From: Chloroflexota bacterium
Lineage (GTDB): Bacteria; Chloroflexota; Anaerolineae; Aggregatilineales; J027
Length of the DNA stretch: 64,000 nt
Reading direction: 5' to 3'
Assembly (NCBI GenBank): GCA_016234595.1
Contig: JACRBG010000014.1
Location: 17,230-81,229, forward strand
Part shown: positions 17,768 to 26,427 of the stretch, piece after piece
How the letters are laid out: each line of letters begins with the position of its first letter
How positions within the stretch are numbered: position 1 is the stretch's first letter
Notes under the pieces: model-generated
What the model was told of the DNA's origin: nothing
Databases searched by the model: none
Seen by the model: the letters and a program-made list of their open reading frames with translations, nothing else
Translations under genes and position numbers: made by a program

Positions 17768-18223
17768 TTACTTAGTTTCGGCAGTGGCACGTACTAGAAA
17801 AACCGGGCAGTCCGAGACCCGTAGGACTTTTTCGGCCACGCTGCCAAAAACCCAACGGCCAACACCGCTACGCCCGTGAGTTCCCATTACAATCAATTGA
17901 ATACCATAATGGGCCGCGTATTCTAAAATACTCTCGGCGACCATCCCTTCAATGACTTTTATTGCAACGGGTTTAATCCCTTTAGCAATGAATAGACCTT
18001 CGATCCGGTGTAGATATTCGTGGGCCTCACGAATGGCCGCTTCCCGAAAGGTCTCGGTCATCTTGTAATCAAGTTCATAGGGGGTAATTGCGCCAGAATA
18101 CTGAACAATGACCTGAATCAAGTGAATTTCGCTGTTGAATTTTTGGGCTAGTTCAATCGCATGAGGTAAGGCTTGTTCTGCGAGACTTGAGCCATCTAGT
18201 GGGACTAATATTTTGTTGTACAT
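17768..18223 (-). CDS. Universal stress protein, UspA family
   Basis: This protein of 151 residues is a single Usp domain. It starts with the family strand KILVPLDGSS and has the ATP-binding signature G-x2-G-x9-G-S (GTHGRSGVGRWVFGSVAEKV), so it is the nucleotide-binding type. Such proteins form dimers and support survival under stress. ATG 18223 was chosen because AAGGAGGG lies just upstream; an earlier start at 18250 has no such site. The gene is downstream of the dynamin pair but separated by 126 bp. Confidence 0.92.
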   Translation of the reverse strand: MYNKILVPLDGSSLAEQALPHAIELAQKFNSEIHLIQVIVQYSGAITPYELDYKMTETFREAAIREAHEYLHRIEGLFIAKGIKPVAIKVIEGMVAESILEYAAHYGIQLIVMGTHGRSGVGRWVFGSVAEKVLRVSDCPVFLVRATAETK

Positions 18224-18349
18224 ATGGCCCTCCTTACTTACTCTTATCATCCCTCAGATAGCGCTTTAAACCGAGTGAGGATTAGCATTTTTTTCTGGGA
18301 AGGGCGGCTTAATTTATTGGGCCTGCCCACCAACAAGATTCTGATAGTC

Positions 18350-20152
18350 CTAATACTCGATCGTCACTTGTAATGAATCAATTTCTTTACGAAGCTCAGT
18401 CGAGACTTTCTGCAATTCATCTAAGGCCGCTTTTTGGTCTTGATACTTCTTGGCGATTACTTCTAGGTGACTAAAAACAGGCGACAGGATTTGCTGTCCA
18501 TATTGCAGCAACCGTGCGCGTTCACGATCGGTCATATCCACTAGCGATTGACGATAACCCTCGCGCAGTTTTTCTAGGCGGGTCTCTAGCTCGTCAATGG
18601 CATCGTGACGAAGTTTTCGACCATAGAGCAAGACACCACCCATTCCACCAACAGCCATAACCGGGCCAACTACCATAGCACCCAGAACGCCGATGGCGGT
18701 GGCGGTAATGGCGCCGGGGGCAGCACTCCCCACGATAATCGCAGCGATACCGCCTAATAAACCAGTGACACTGGCGGTGAAGCCAAACATATTAGCAGCA
18801 AAAGTATCACGCAGGCTTTCAGCCAGATTATCCTCGGTATAGGTTTTAAGTTCGGTATCGGCAATGGCGATGGCTTGTTGCAGAGCGGCGCGTTGATCGG
18901 CATAACTGGCGGCATCTACACCACCAACTTCTTGCTCAATCAAGGCCTCTAATTTGTTGAGGCGGTCAATGATGCTGCGCCAATAGCGACGACTGCTATC
19001 TACGACGGCGCTGACATAATCTTCGGAGAGGCGGCTGATTTGATCAAGCGATGTGCCGATGACCTCTTTTTCAAATTTTTGGCGCATGGCTTCACGGTCT
19101 GGGGGCCGGAGGGATCGCCCTAAAGTCAGGTGTTTGTTGACAAAATCGCGTCCACGGGTGAGCAAGGTATCGAAAATGCGATCCAGTTCACGCATCGTGG
19201 TATTGAGTTGTTCGGCCAATGCATCAGCCTGTTTTTCGAGTTCGGCCCGAAGTTGTTCCGCATATTGACGGTCAGCCCCGATTAAGCTCAGTTTTTCGCT
19301 AACCTTGCCCTGATATTTTCGCATGAGACTGTCGGCAAAATCCACTTGGGCGACGAGTTTTTGTTTGGCAGGTGGGACACGGGTGAAGGTGTCACGCAGA
19401 TAGTCTTGCAGGTTGTTCATCCCACTATCATCACCACTACCGCCGCTAAAAAGACCGCCGCCGCGTTTACCTTGCAGGGCTTTTTTGGCTGAGACCGTGA
19501 AAATGGGCGGGTCAAGATTCACGAGTTCCGAAATCTGCTGTTTTACAAAAGAGACCACTTCTTTGAGGTCTTTTTTATCGAGTAAATCTACCTGATTGAT
19601 GACGAGAATGACCTTTTTCCCATAGTCACGCGCCAATTCGAGGTAGAGGCGTTCCGTTTGAGCAAACGCGCGCTTGGCTGACATCACAAAAATGACGAGG
19701 TCGCTACGGCTTAGGAATCCTTTAGCAATACGTTCATGTTTAGCAAACACGGAGCCTGTACCGGGCGAATCTACAATGGCTACCCCCGGCGCACCTGTAT
19801 TTGGATGTGTCCACTCTCGAATGGAATCCTGCTCACGGAGTTTAGGTTCTTTACTCTTACGGTCGCTATAACGGATTAACTCTATAACTTCCGTTGTGGG
19901 CGTGATGCCCGTTGGCAACAAGTCATCTCCCAATAGAGCATTAACGAAGGTGGATTTTCCAGCGTTAAACTCACCCACTACAACCACAAGAAAAAACATA
20001 TCCCGTAGGTCATTGGCACTTTGCAACAAACGACTTTTATCTTCAGGAGCATCACCGCCAAACGTCGCAATCCGTTCAGCAAGATCAAACAGCAATTTTA
20101 CTTCGCGCTCCCGAATTTGGACGATTGGGCCTTCAAGTACGATATTGGTCAA
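18350..20152 (-). CDS. Bacterial dynamin-like GTPase (second of pair)
   Basis: This 600-residue protein has an N-terminal dynamin-type GTPase domain: P-loop GEFNAGKST, conserved Thr in TPTTEV, G3 DSPG and G4 NQVD. Long helical stalk segments follow (about 270-450), then a hydrophobic pair of helices (about 450-510) that would insert into the membrane like a paddle, and a final coiled coil. Bacterial dynamins remodel or guard membranes, often as pairs of unlike subunits. The TTG start at 20152 follows the stop of the other dynamin by five bases, with AAGGA inside the end of that gene, so the two are translated together. Confidence 0.92.
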   Translation of the reverse strand: MTNIVLEGPIVQIREREVKLLFDLAERIATFGGDAPEDKSRLLQSANDLRDMFFLVVVVGEFNAGKSTFVNALLGDDLLPTGITPTTEVIELIRYSDRKSKEPKLREQDSIREWTHPNTGAPGVAIVDSPGTGSVFAKHERIAKGFLSRSDLVIFVMSAKRAFAQTERLYLELARDYGKKVILVINQVDLLDKKDLKEVVSFVKQQISELVNLDPPIFTVSAKKALQGKRGGGLFSGGSGDDSGMNNLQDYLRDTFTRVPPAKQKLVAQVDFADSLMRKYQGKVSEKLSLIGADRQYAEQLRAELEKQADALAEQLNTTMRELDRIFDTLLTRGRDFVNKHLTLGRSLRPPDREAMRQKFEKEVIGTSLDQISRLSEDYVSAVVDSSRRYWRSIIDRLNKLEALIEQEVGGVDAASYADQRAALQQAIAIADTELKTYTEDNLAESLRDTFAANMFGFTASVTGLLGGIAAIIVGSAAPGAITATAIGVLGAMVVGPVMAVGGMGGVLLYGRKLRHDAIDELETRLEKLREGYRQSLVDMTDRERARLLQYGQQILSPVFSHLEVIAKKYQDQKAALDELQKVSTELRKEIDSLQVTIEY

Positions 20153-20157
20153 GGTCG

Positions 20158-22329
20158 TTAATCCTTCAACAAAGCAGAAAGGCTATGCTGCAAGCGGACA
20201 ATCGCTCGCTCGTGAACTTCAAGTTCTTGTTTTAGCTCATCGGTGATTTCGGTTTGAGTACTGATGAGCCGGGTAAAGGGAGATACGCTATCTCGTCGCA
20301 GTTGAGTGCCATAGGCAATTTGCTCTTTGGTTGCACGGTCGAGGATCACTTTGTAGCGATCACGAATTTCGGTTAGACGATTTTCATAGGCGCGTTGCAA
20401 GCTCCAACCGCGAATAGGCAGGAATAATAATCCGATGACGGCGAGGGCCATAATCAGAATAATGCTCAAAACGCCGCTGCCTGTTGCACTGAATTGACCT
20501 GTCGCGACTAAGACCGCCAGCAAAATCACCAGAAATTCCCAAAAGGCAATCAAGACAATTGTGCTACGGAGGGCCCGGTCAAGGCGACTGGTTTCAAAAA
20601 CACTGGCTTTCTTGACTAGATCATCCAACTCGCCCCGAATGTTCCGCAGGGCCTTGCGGTCGTAATTCAAGGGAGACTGCACTTTGCCGATGACTTTTTG
20701 TTGCAACGTGTCCGGTAGACGGCGCATTTGGTCACGAGTGTAATCTACTAGATGATCCATATCCTCTAGGTCGCGGCCTTCAATCGCAGGGCCTAGTTTT
20801 TCGGCGGCAGTCGCGGCCCGTTGCAAGCTCTCGCGGACTTCATGCCGAGAAAAGGCCTCTTCACTGGTGGTTTGTTTACGGAAGCGTCGAATCAAGGTGC
20901 CAAGTGCAATAATTTCTCCAAACCCAGCCCCGACTTGACTAACGGCCCGTGAGAGATGGAATAGTTCAGCGATGGCTTTGGTACCATTATCAATAGTGGC
21001 CTGCCATTCGCGGTCAATTTCGCCAAAGGATTTTTCGATAATTTTTTGGCGTTCTTTTTCGGAGGCGAGAATTTGAGCTTCGATATTATCCACGGTCTTT
21101 TTGTGTTCACCGAGAGCGGCTTGGCCTTCGCGCACATTTTTGAGGGCCTCACGGTTAGCATTTTGGGCGACTTGTAAGGGGGTCTCCAATTTTTGGCGTA
21201 TACGTTCAGCATCATCAAGCGTTTCATCAAGGTATTCTTCAATATCCGCAAAGCCACTTTCATCCCAGATGATCTCATCGCGAGGGGTGGTTTCATAAGC
21301 TGTGCGTGCCTGCTTAGAGGATACCAGCCATACGACTGGTTCGATGCCAATGTGAATACGTGATTGCTCTCTGACAAAATCTTCGACAGTGACCTGATCT
21401 TCGGGTTCAAGTAAGTCAATTTGGTTGACGACAATAATGAGGCGTTTGCCATATTCTTTGAGGTGCTGCATAAATTCCAGATTGCCTGCCGTTAAAACTT
21501 GGGTGGCGATCATGACCAGCAACACAATATCGGCACGATGCAAAAATCGTTGGGTTAGATCATCATGTTCTTTAAAAACCGATTCTAGGCCGGGGGTGTC
21601 TACTAGACTAAGGCGTTCAAGAAGTTCAGCGGGATAAAAAATAGTGCTGACATCCCCAGTACGTGTTTTTTGCACGGTTGGGCCATAGCGTAAAATGGCG
21701 ATATGGTCGGTGGTAGGCACAGGGCCAACTTCAAGCACCGTTTCACCCAACAAGGCATTGATGACACTCGATTTGCCGGAACTGAATGGCCCAACGAGAG
21801 TCAACAAAAATGGATGGTCAGCGTGGAAAACGGCATCACGGACTTGTTCCATCTGAGCTTCGGGGAAATCATCAACCCGAGCGAGTGTGTCTAGTAATTT
21901 ATTCAATAATTCAAATTGTTCGCGTCGAATATCGGCATATTTAGCAAGGCGTCGGGCCTCTTTTTTGGCGGCACGGCGTGGTAGCGGCGGTTTAGGAGCC
22001 TCGACGGAAGTCTCAAGCGGTACCGATGGCTTAGAAACCTCGATAGCCGTTTTAACAGGCAATGCAGCCGCTACTGGAGTTTCCGGCTCAGGCACGGCGT
22101 TTTTTTCTTCCAAGACCAAGGGCGTCGGAAACTCTATGCGGCGTTCCTCCGCTGGTGGGTTGTCCTCCAATTCAAGAGAGGGTGTTAGCAGATCCTCATC
22201 ATTTGGCGGCAAATCAAGACTTTCATTTTCAGGGGATGGCGGCACAAGCGGGTTATCGGTTCCCAACGGTTCAATCCTGCCATTTCTGCGCGGTCTATAT
22301 CCCAATATGTGTATCAGAATAACACGCAA
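20158..22329 (-). CDS. Bacterial dynamin-like GTPase with acidic N-terminal extension
   Basis: The longer partner, up to 723 residues. Residues 1-120 are a Pro/Glu-rich, probably disordered extension ending in a basic helix (RRAAKKEARRLAKY). The GTPase domain has the P-loop GPFSSGKSS, TTD switch, G3 DTPG and G4 NQID. A long helical stalk follows, and then a clear hydrophobic helical hairpin (about 580-640) and a closing coiled coil. The start is uncertain: TTG 22329 gives the full ORF but has a weak ribosome binding site; TTG 22266, with AGG nine bases upstream, is an alternative. Both dynamins keep all GTPase motifs, so both are probably active. Confidence 0.88.
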   Translation of the reverse strand: MRVILIHILGYRPRRNGRIEPLGTDNPLVPPSPENESLDLPPNDEDLLTPSLELEDNPPAEERRIEFPTPLVLEEKNAVPEPETPVAAALPVKTAIEVSKPSVPLETSVEAPKPPLPRRAAKKEARRLAKYADIRREQFELLNKLLDTLARVDDFPEAQMEQVRDAVFHADHPFLLTLVGPFSSGKSSVINALLGETVLEVGPVPTTDHIAILRYGPTVQKTRTGDVSTIFYPAELLERLSLVDTPGLESVFKEHDDLTQRFLHRADIVLLVMIATQVLTAGNLEFMQHLKEYGKRLIIVVNQIDLLEPEDQVTVEDFVREQSRIHIGIEPVVWLVSSKQARTAYETTPRDEIIWDESGFADIEEYLDETLDDAERIRQKLETPLQVAQNANREALKNVREGQAALGEHKKTVDNIEAQILASEKERQKIIEKSFGEIDREWQATIDNGTKAIAELFHLSRAVSQVGAGFGEIIALGTLIRRFRKQTTSEEAFSRHEVRESLQRAATAAEKLGPAIEGRDLEDMDHLVDYTRDQMRRLPDTLQQKVIGKVQSPLNYDRKALRNIRGELDDLVKKASVFETSRLDRALRSTIVLIAFWEFLVILLAVLVATGQFSATGSGVLSIILIMALAVIGLLFLPIRGWSLQRAYENRLTEIRDRYKVILDRATKEQIAYGTQLRRDSVSPFTRLISTQTEITDELKQELEVHERAIVRLQHSLSALLKD

Positions 22330-22495
22330 CTTTCAGGCACACAATAGAGATAGAGAACAGAGATGGCAATAATTATTTTATTTACACACTGAGGAGGGTT
22401 AGGGTCGCAAGATTAGAGCCCGCACGTTATACTGGCAAAATAACCATAGTCCAGATATTAATATGTAGTGGAAGTGGCAACAAGGAGTTTATAAA

Positions 22496-23197
22496 ATGAG
22501 TGGTCGTTCTAAACGACAAGCAACTGCCTTGCGCAAAAAACAACAACAGCGCCAAATGATGATTGTGGGTGGCAGTATTATTGGCGCTATCATTTTGGCT
22601 GCGGCTGTAATTTACCTTGTGCGACCCAAAGATGCCCCTATGCCTGATGGTGTGAAAGATAAATATGCAGGGATACCGCAATCAGTTGACGGGGATGGGG
22701 TTGGGCATTTGGGGAACCCGGACGCCCCCAATGTTGTGCGTGAATTTTCGAGCTTTATGTGCCCACATTGCAAAGATCTGCATGAGAACGTCATTGACGG
22801 CGTGGTTGATATGGTGAAAGCCGGGGACGTGCGGATTGAATTTGTGCCGATTTCCCAAATTGGGGGGCCGGGAAGCGAAGAAGGTGCTAAAGCAGCTATT
22901 TGTGCGGGCAAACAGAATAAGTTTTGGGAAATGCACGACATTTTGTTTTATTGGCAGGGACGGGTTAGTACAACAAAATCACGGATTGATACAGCCGTCA
23001 AAGAACTTGGCTTAGACAAGGGCAAGTTTAATGATTGCTATAATGATGGCGATACACGACGCCAAGCCGAGCGGGGCTATAGCGAGATGAGCCAATATTC
23101 GGATGGTACGCCGACAGTGTTGCTAAATAATGAGCTTCAGCAGAATCCATATAATCTTGTTGCTACGCTGAATCAATTGCTTAGCACTGGTCAATAA
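22496..23197 (+). CDS. Membrane-anchored DsbA-like thiol-disulfide oxidoreductase
   Basis: This 233-residue protein has a basic N-terminus, one membrane helix (residues 22-44) and an extracytoplasmic thioredoxin-like domain of the DsbA/Thioredoxin_4 type. The active site is CPHC (in SSFMCPHCKDLHE) and the cis-Pro loop is DGTPTVLLN near the C-terminus. It would form, break or shuffle disulfides in exported proteins. The ATG is preceded by AAGGAG. A strong hairpin follows the gene. Confidence 0.9.
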   Translation: MSGRSKRQATALRKKQQQRQMMIVGGSIIGAIILAAAVIYLVRPKDAPMPDGVKDKYAGIPQSVDGDGVGHLGNPDAPNVVREFSSFMCPHCKDLHENVIDGVVDMVKAGDVRIEFVPISQIGGPGSEEGAKAAICAGKQNKFWEMHDILFYWQGRVSTTKSRIDTAVKELGLDKGKFNDCYNDGDTRRQAERGYSEMSQYSDGTPTVLLNNELQQNPYNLVATLNQLLSTGQ

Positions 23198-23208
23198 GAT
23201 AATAAATC

Positions 23209-23250
23209 AAAGCAAACCCCTCCGAGTTGATGGCGAGAGGGGTTTGCTTT
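23209..23250 (+). terminator. Strong hairpin after DsbA-like gene
   Basis: A 14-bp perfect inverted repeat (AAAGCAAACCCCTC / GAGGGGTTTGCTTT) with a 14-base loop ends in TTT. It lies 12 bases after the stop codon. The stem is A-rich at its base, so the terminator would work in both directions. Confidence 0.75.
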
Positions 23251-23286
23251 GGCCTAGATTCCAAAATTTTCTTGATGGAGTTATGA

Positions 23287-24381
23287 ATGTCTAGTCAGCA
23301 GCGCCCTTTGATTATTGTAGATGCCCATTTGGATATTGCGTTTAATTATGTTGTCCATCAGCGCGATTTTCGCCAACCCGCCTTAAAAACCCGCCAAATG
23401 GAAGACAATCGGCCTGAAAGATTAAAGGATCGAGGGTTAGCCACCGTGGGCTTGCCAGATGTGCTGTTAGGTCGCATTGGAGTGGCTTTTGGTACACTGT
23501 TTGCCGAGCCAGCCAGTTCGCCATTTTTGGGAGCGGCGCAGACAGGGTATCAAAATGCGGCACAGGCCTATCAACAGGCGATGGCCCAATTGGACTATTA
23601 CCATCGGTTGGCTGACCATGATGATCGTGTGATTTTAATACAGACACAGAACGACTTAAAAGCAGTGCTGGCGACGTGGACTGAGGATAAACAGGTTGGG
23701 GAACATAAACTAGGCCTGATGATTTCGATGGAAGGGGCTGACCCCGTCATTGAACCGAAACAGGTCGAAGAATGGTATGAACGCGGGGTGCGGGCGATTG
23801 GCTTGGCGTGGATTGATACTCGTTATGCGGGGGGTACTGGTCACCCCGGCCCACTGACCCCGCTGGGGCATGAACTTTTGGGGACGATGGGTGATTTGAA
23901 TATGATTTTAGACCTGTCCCACCTTGCTGAGAAAGCCTATTATGAAGCGGTAGATGAATATGTTGGGCCAATTATCGCAAGCCATAGTAACCCGCGCCGA
24001 TTTTATGAGAGCGACCGTAACCTCTCGGATGATATGATCCGGCGCTTGACCGAACGGGATGGGGTTATTGGTGTGGTGATGCTGAACAAATTTATCAATG
24101 GAAGTTGGCAACGCAGCGACCCGCGTGACAAGGTTCGGATTGAGCATGTGGCCGATATTGTGGATTATATCTGCCAATTAGCCGGGGATGCACGACACGT
24201 TGGGATTGGCAGTGATATGGATGGTGGATTTGGGGCAGAATCCATTCCCTACCCAATGAATACCATCACGGATGAATGGATGCTCAAAGACCTCCTTTTA
24301 AAACGGTATGATGCTGCCGATGTACAGGCGATTTTGGGCGGAAATTTTTTGCGAATTCTTGAACAGAGCCTGCCTAATTAA
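23287..24381 (+). CDS. Membrane-dipeptidase-like peptidase, family M19
   Basis: This 364-residue protein is an M19 (renal dipeptidase) TIM-barrel metallopeptidase. It shows the first metal motif VDAHLDI, a GADPV region, the DLSHLAEKAYYEA strand and the metal-binding ASHSNPR motif, followed by GIGSDMDGG. Such enzymes cleave dipeptides, including some with D-residues. There is no signal peptide, so it is likely cytoplasmic. ATG 23287 follows a GGAG site. The small membrane-protein gene begins 14 bases after the stop, so they are probably co-transcribed. Confidence 0.9.
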   Translation: MSSQQRPLIIVDAHLDIAFNYVVHQRDFRQPALKTRQMEDNRPERLKDRGLATVGLPDVLLGRIGVAFGTLFAEPASSPFLGAAQTGYQNAAQAYQQAMAQLDYYHRLADHDDRVILIQTQNDLKAVLATWTEDKQVGEHKLGLMISMEGADPVIEPKQVEEWYERGVRAIGLAWIDTRYAGGTGHPGPLTPLGHELLGTMGDLNMILDLSHLAEKAYYEAVDEYVGPIIASHSNPRRFYESDRNLSDDMIRRLTERDGVIGVVMLNKFINGSWQRSDPRDKVRIEHVADIVDYICQLAGDARHVGIGSDMDGGFGAESIPYPMNTITDEWMLKDLLLKRYDAADVQAILGGNFLRILEQSLPN

Positions 24382-24394
24382 AAGGTATACGACG

Positions 24395-24904
24395 GTGGAA
24401 AATTATTATCCAGTAGATGCTGTAATCCCTTCCGGCGAAAATGACGCGATGGAGCGTGAGCGGGTGGGCCAATTAGCGATTTTGGTTGGCACATTAGGGT
24501 TGATGTTGGTACTCATTGGCCTCTTTCCCACTATCACAGGCCTTGAACCAAAGTCAGGGATTGGGGTTTTGCAGATTTTGGTAGCTTTCGGTGGACTGAC
24601 GCTGTTGATTAGCGGGGCATTGCTGTTTTCCAAAATTATGTTTTACCCTCATCAGCGTACCAATCTGGCCCAACAAATAGGGGTACGGTTGAGCCTAACC
24701 GGGTTATTGATGACAGGGGCAGCGGGTTTGGCCGACGTGTTAGGATTTGGATCCCACGCACCAGATTCAGAACACCAAATCGTCCCTGTTTTAGGCAAAT
24801 GGCAGGCCTTTGGCATGATTATTGGTTTTATGGTGGCGTCGCTGGGGGTGATTATATTTACATGGATGGGGCCATCGGCGACCGACGACCCCGCCAATAA
24901 TTAG
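24395..24904 (+). CDS. Small membrane protein, four predicted TM helices
   Basis: A protein of about 169 residues that I do not recognise. After about 25 hydrophilic residues it has four hydrophobic helices (VGQLAILVGTLGLMLVLIG; the GVLQILVAFGGLTLL stretch; a Leu/Ala/Gly-rich third; and IIGFMVASLGVIIFTW) and a short polar tail. GTG 24395 was chosen because AAAGG lies nine bases upstream and it follows the dipeptidase stop; ATG 24449 is an alternative. It converges on the peroxiredoxin gene with a four-base overlap at the stops. Confidence 0.65.
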   Translation: MENYYPVDAVIPSGENDAMERERVGQLAILVGTLGLMLVLIGLFPTITGLEPKSGIGVLQILVAFGGLTLLISGALLFSKIMFYPHQRTNLAQQIGVRLSLTGLLMTGAAGLADVLGFGSHAPDSEHQIVPVLGKWQAFGMIIGFMVASLGVIIFTWMGPSATDDPANN

Positions 24905-25344
24905 TTGCCCTTGAGGGCGGCCAGAATGGAATCGTTGGAAGGATAACCCCGTTCATAGAATACTACTTTGCCCTCTTTGTTGATGGCAATGACGGTGCGT
25001 TTGACAACATAGCCCATCAGCATTAGGGCATCATAGCGGCGGGCGACTTCACGACCTTCATCCACAATGAGTTCAAATGGTAAACCAAGCCGATCCACAA
25101 AACGCTGGTGACTGTCGGCGTTGGCAGGATTTACCCCAAAAACCAATGTATCGGTATCGTTAAAACGCGGGAATTCATCGCGGAAAGCACATAACATCCG
25201 CGAACAATCGGCGGTTTGGTCACCGGGATATAACACCAAAACAATATTTTTCTTACCCCGATAATCGGCAAGTCGCACTTCCTGCCCAGTGTTGGTTTTG
25301 ACGGTAAAATCTGGCGCTGTTTGCCCCAATTTGACGACAGCCAT
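24901..25344 (-). CDS. Peroxiredoxin (BCP/PrxQ type)
   Basis: This protein of 147 residues is an AhpC/TSA-family peroxiredoxin. The active-site motif is YPGDQTADCSRMLC, where the first Cys is the peroxidatic residue after the conserved Thr and the second Cys, five residues on, is the resolving Cys typical of PrxQ/BCP. It reduces peroxides using thioredoxin. ATG 25344 was chosen because AAGGGAG precedes it; an earlier start at 25383 would run into the upstream gene. It is the last gene of a likely operon with the kinase and the hydrolase-fold protein. Confidence 0.92.
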   Translation of the reverse strand: MAVVKLGQTAPDFTVKTNTGQEVRLADYRGKKNIVLVLYPGDQTADCSRMLCAFRDEFPRFNDTDTLVFGVNPANADSHQRFVDRLGLPFELIVDEGREVARRYDALMLMGYVVKRTVIAINKEGKVVFYERGYPSNDSILAALKGN

Positions 25345-25379
25345 TGCATTTGCTCCCTTGAACAAGAATAGGACTTGTT

Positions 25380-26408
25380 TCAATTATCCAGAAATTCAAT
25401 AAGAGCCGCGTTAAAATCTGAGGGGACTTCGTGCATGGGCAGATGCCCAACCCCTTCAAATTTGACTAGGCGGGCATTCGGAAAATCACGCAGCATCCCA
25501 TCCGCTGCATTGGGAGTAGCCCAACCATCACCCGATCCCCAAAGTAATAATACAGGACCCTGCACATTTTGAATGGGGTCACTTAGGGCATTACGCGAAC
25601 TATCACGTAGCATCCCCAACACAGATAAATCCCAATCTGGAGTGTGGAGAATGCGGGAGTAATCGTCAATGAGTTCGTCGGTTACAACCTCGTCTTTTTT
25701 GGTGGCACTACGAAGTTGTTCCCCGACAGCTTCAGGTAAAACTAATTGCAGCATAACCCGTGACCACCGCTTGAGGAAGCCTAAATCGAACAAAAACTGG
25801 GGGACTTCGGCAGTGGGGGTATAGAACAAGGTGGGAGCGACCAAAATCAATTTGTTCACACGGTCAGGATAGGATAATGCAATCTGGGTGGCGATATTGC
25901 CGCTAAAAGCGTGGGCGACCAGATTGACTTTTTCGATGTTCTGACTATCCATAAAAGCCACCACTTCTTCAGCGATGGCAGGATGACTGTAATCTAACCC
26001 CAGCCCTTTTTGGGAAAGGCCCATACCGGGCAAATCTAGTGCATAAACATCATAGCCAGCGGCTTGCAGGGCAGGCATGGTTTCGCGCCAAGTGAGGGTT
26101 GAACCGCCTTGACCATGCAGCAGCAGGACGGTTTCCCCTTGGCCCTTCAGATGTTCGTAGTAAAGTTGCTGATGGTTGATTTCGACGAACGCCCCATCAG
26201 AATCGGCGAGTTGGTGGGGATTCACGGCGGTTGGGCCAGTCAGCGGCAATACATAGGGTAAGGCCAAAACCGTTAACAGCAGGGTTGTAATGATTACCCC
26301 GGCGGCCCCTCCCCATCTTTGCCGCCGAGTCAGTTTAGGTAATTTAGTGGTTGAAAATACTTGCCACCGTTCCTGTGGGGAGGGTTTAGATGGCGCTATA
26401 GGGTTCAA
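25380..26408 (-). CDS. Membrane-anchored alpha/beta hydrolase fold, nucleophile missing
   Basis: This 342-residue protein has a basic N-terminus, one membrane helix (about 32-56) and an alpha/beta hydrolase domain outside the membrane. The oxyanion motif LLLHGQGGS, a DLPGMGLS strand, LLWGSGDGW and the catalytic-His region GVGHLPMHE are all kept. The nucleophile elbow reads AHAFSG where the family has GHSMGG, so the nucleophile position (167) is Ala. Ser169 sits two places later, in the position of a structural Gly. The protein may be catalytically dead or use another residue. It starts with TTG after AAAGGA, 19 bases downstream of the kinase gene. Confidence 0.85.
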   Translation of the reverse strand: MNPIAPSKPSPQERWQVFSTTKLPKLTRRQRWGGAAGVIITTLLLTVLALPYVLPLTGPTAVNPHQLADSDGAFVEINHQQLYYEHLKGQGETVLLLHGQGGSTLTWRETMPALQAAGYDVYALDLPGMGLSQKGLGLDYSHPAIAEEVVAFMDSQNIEKVNLVAHAFSGNIATQIALSYPDRVNKLILVAPTLFYTPTAEVPQFLFDLGFLKRWSRVMLQLVLPEAVGEQLRSATKKDEVVTDELIDDYSRILHTPDWDLSVLGMLRDSSRNALSDPIQNVQGPVLLLWGSGDGWATPNAADGMLRDFPNARLVKFEGVGHLPMHEVPSDFNAALIEFLDN

Positions 26409-26427
26409 TCTCGATCCTTTTTTGGGC

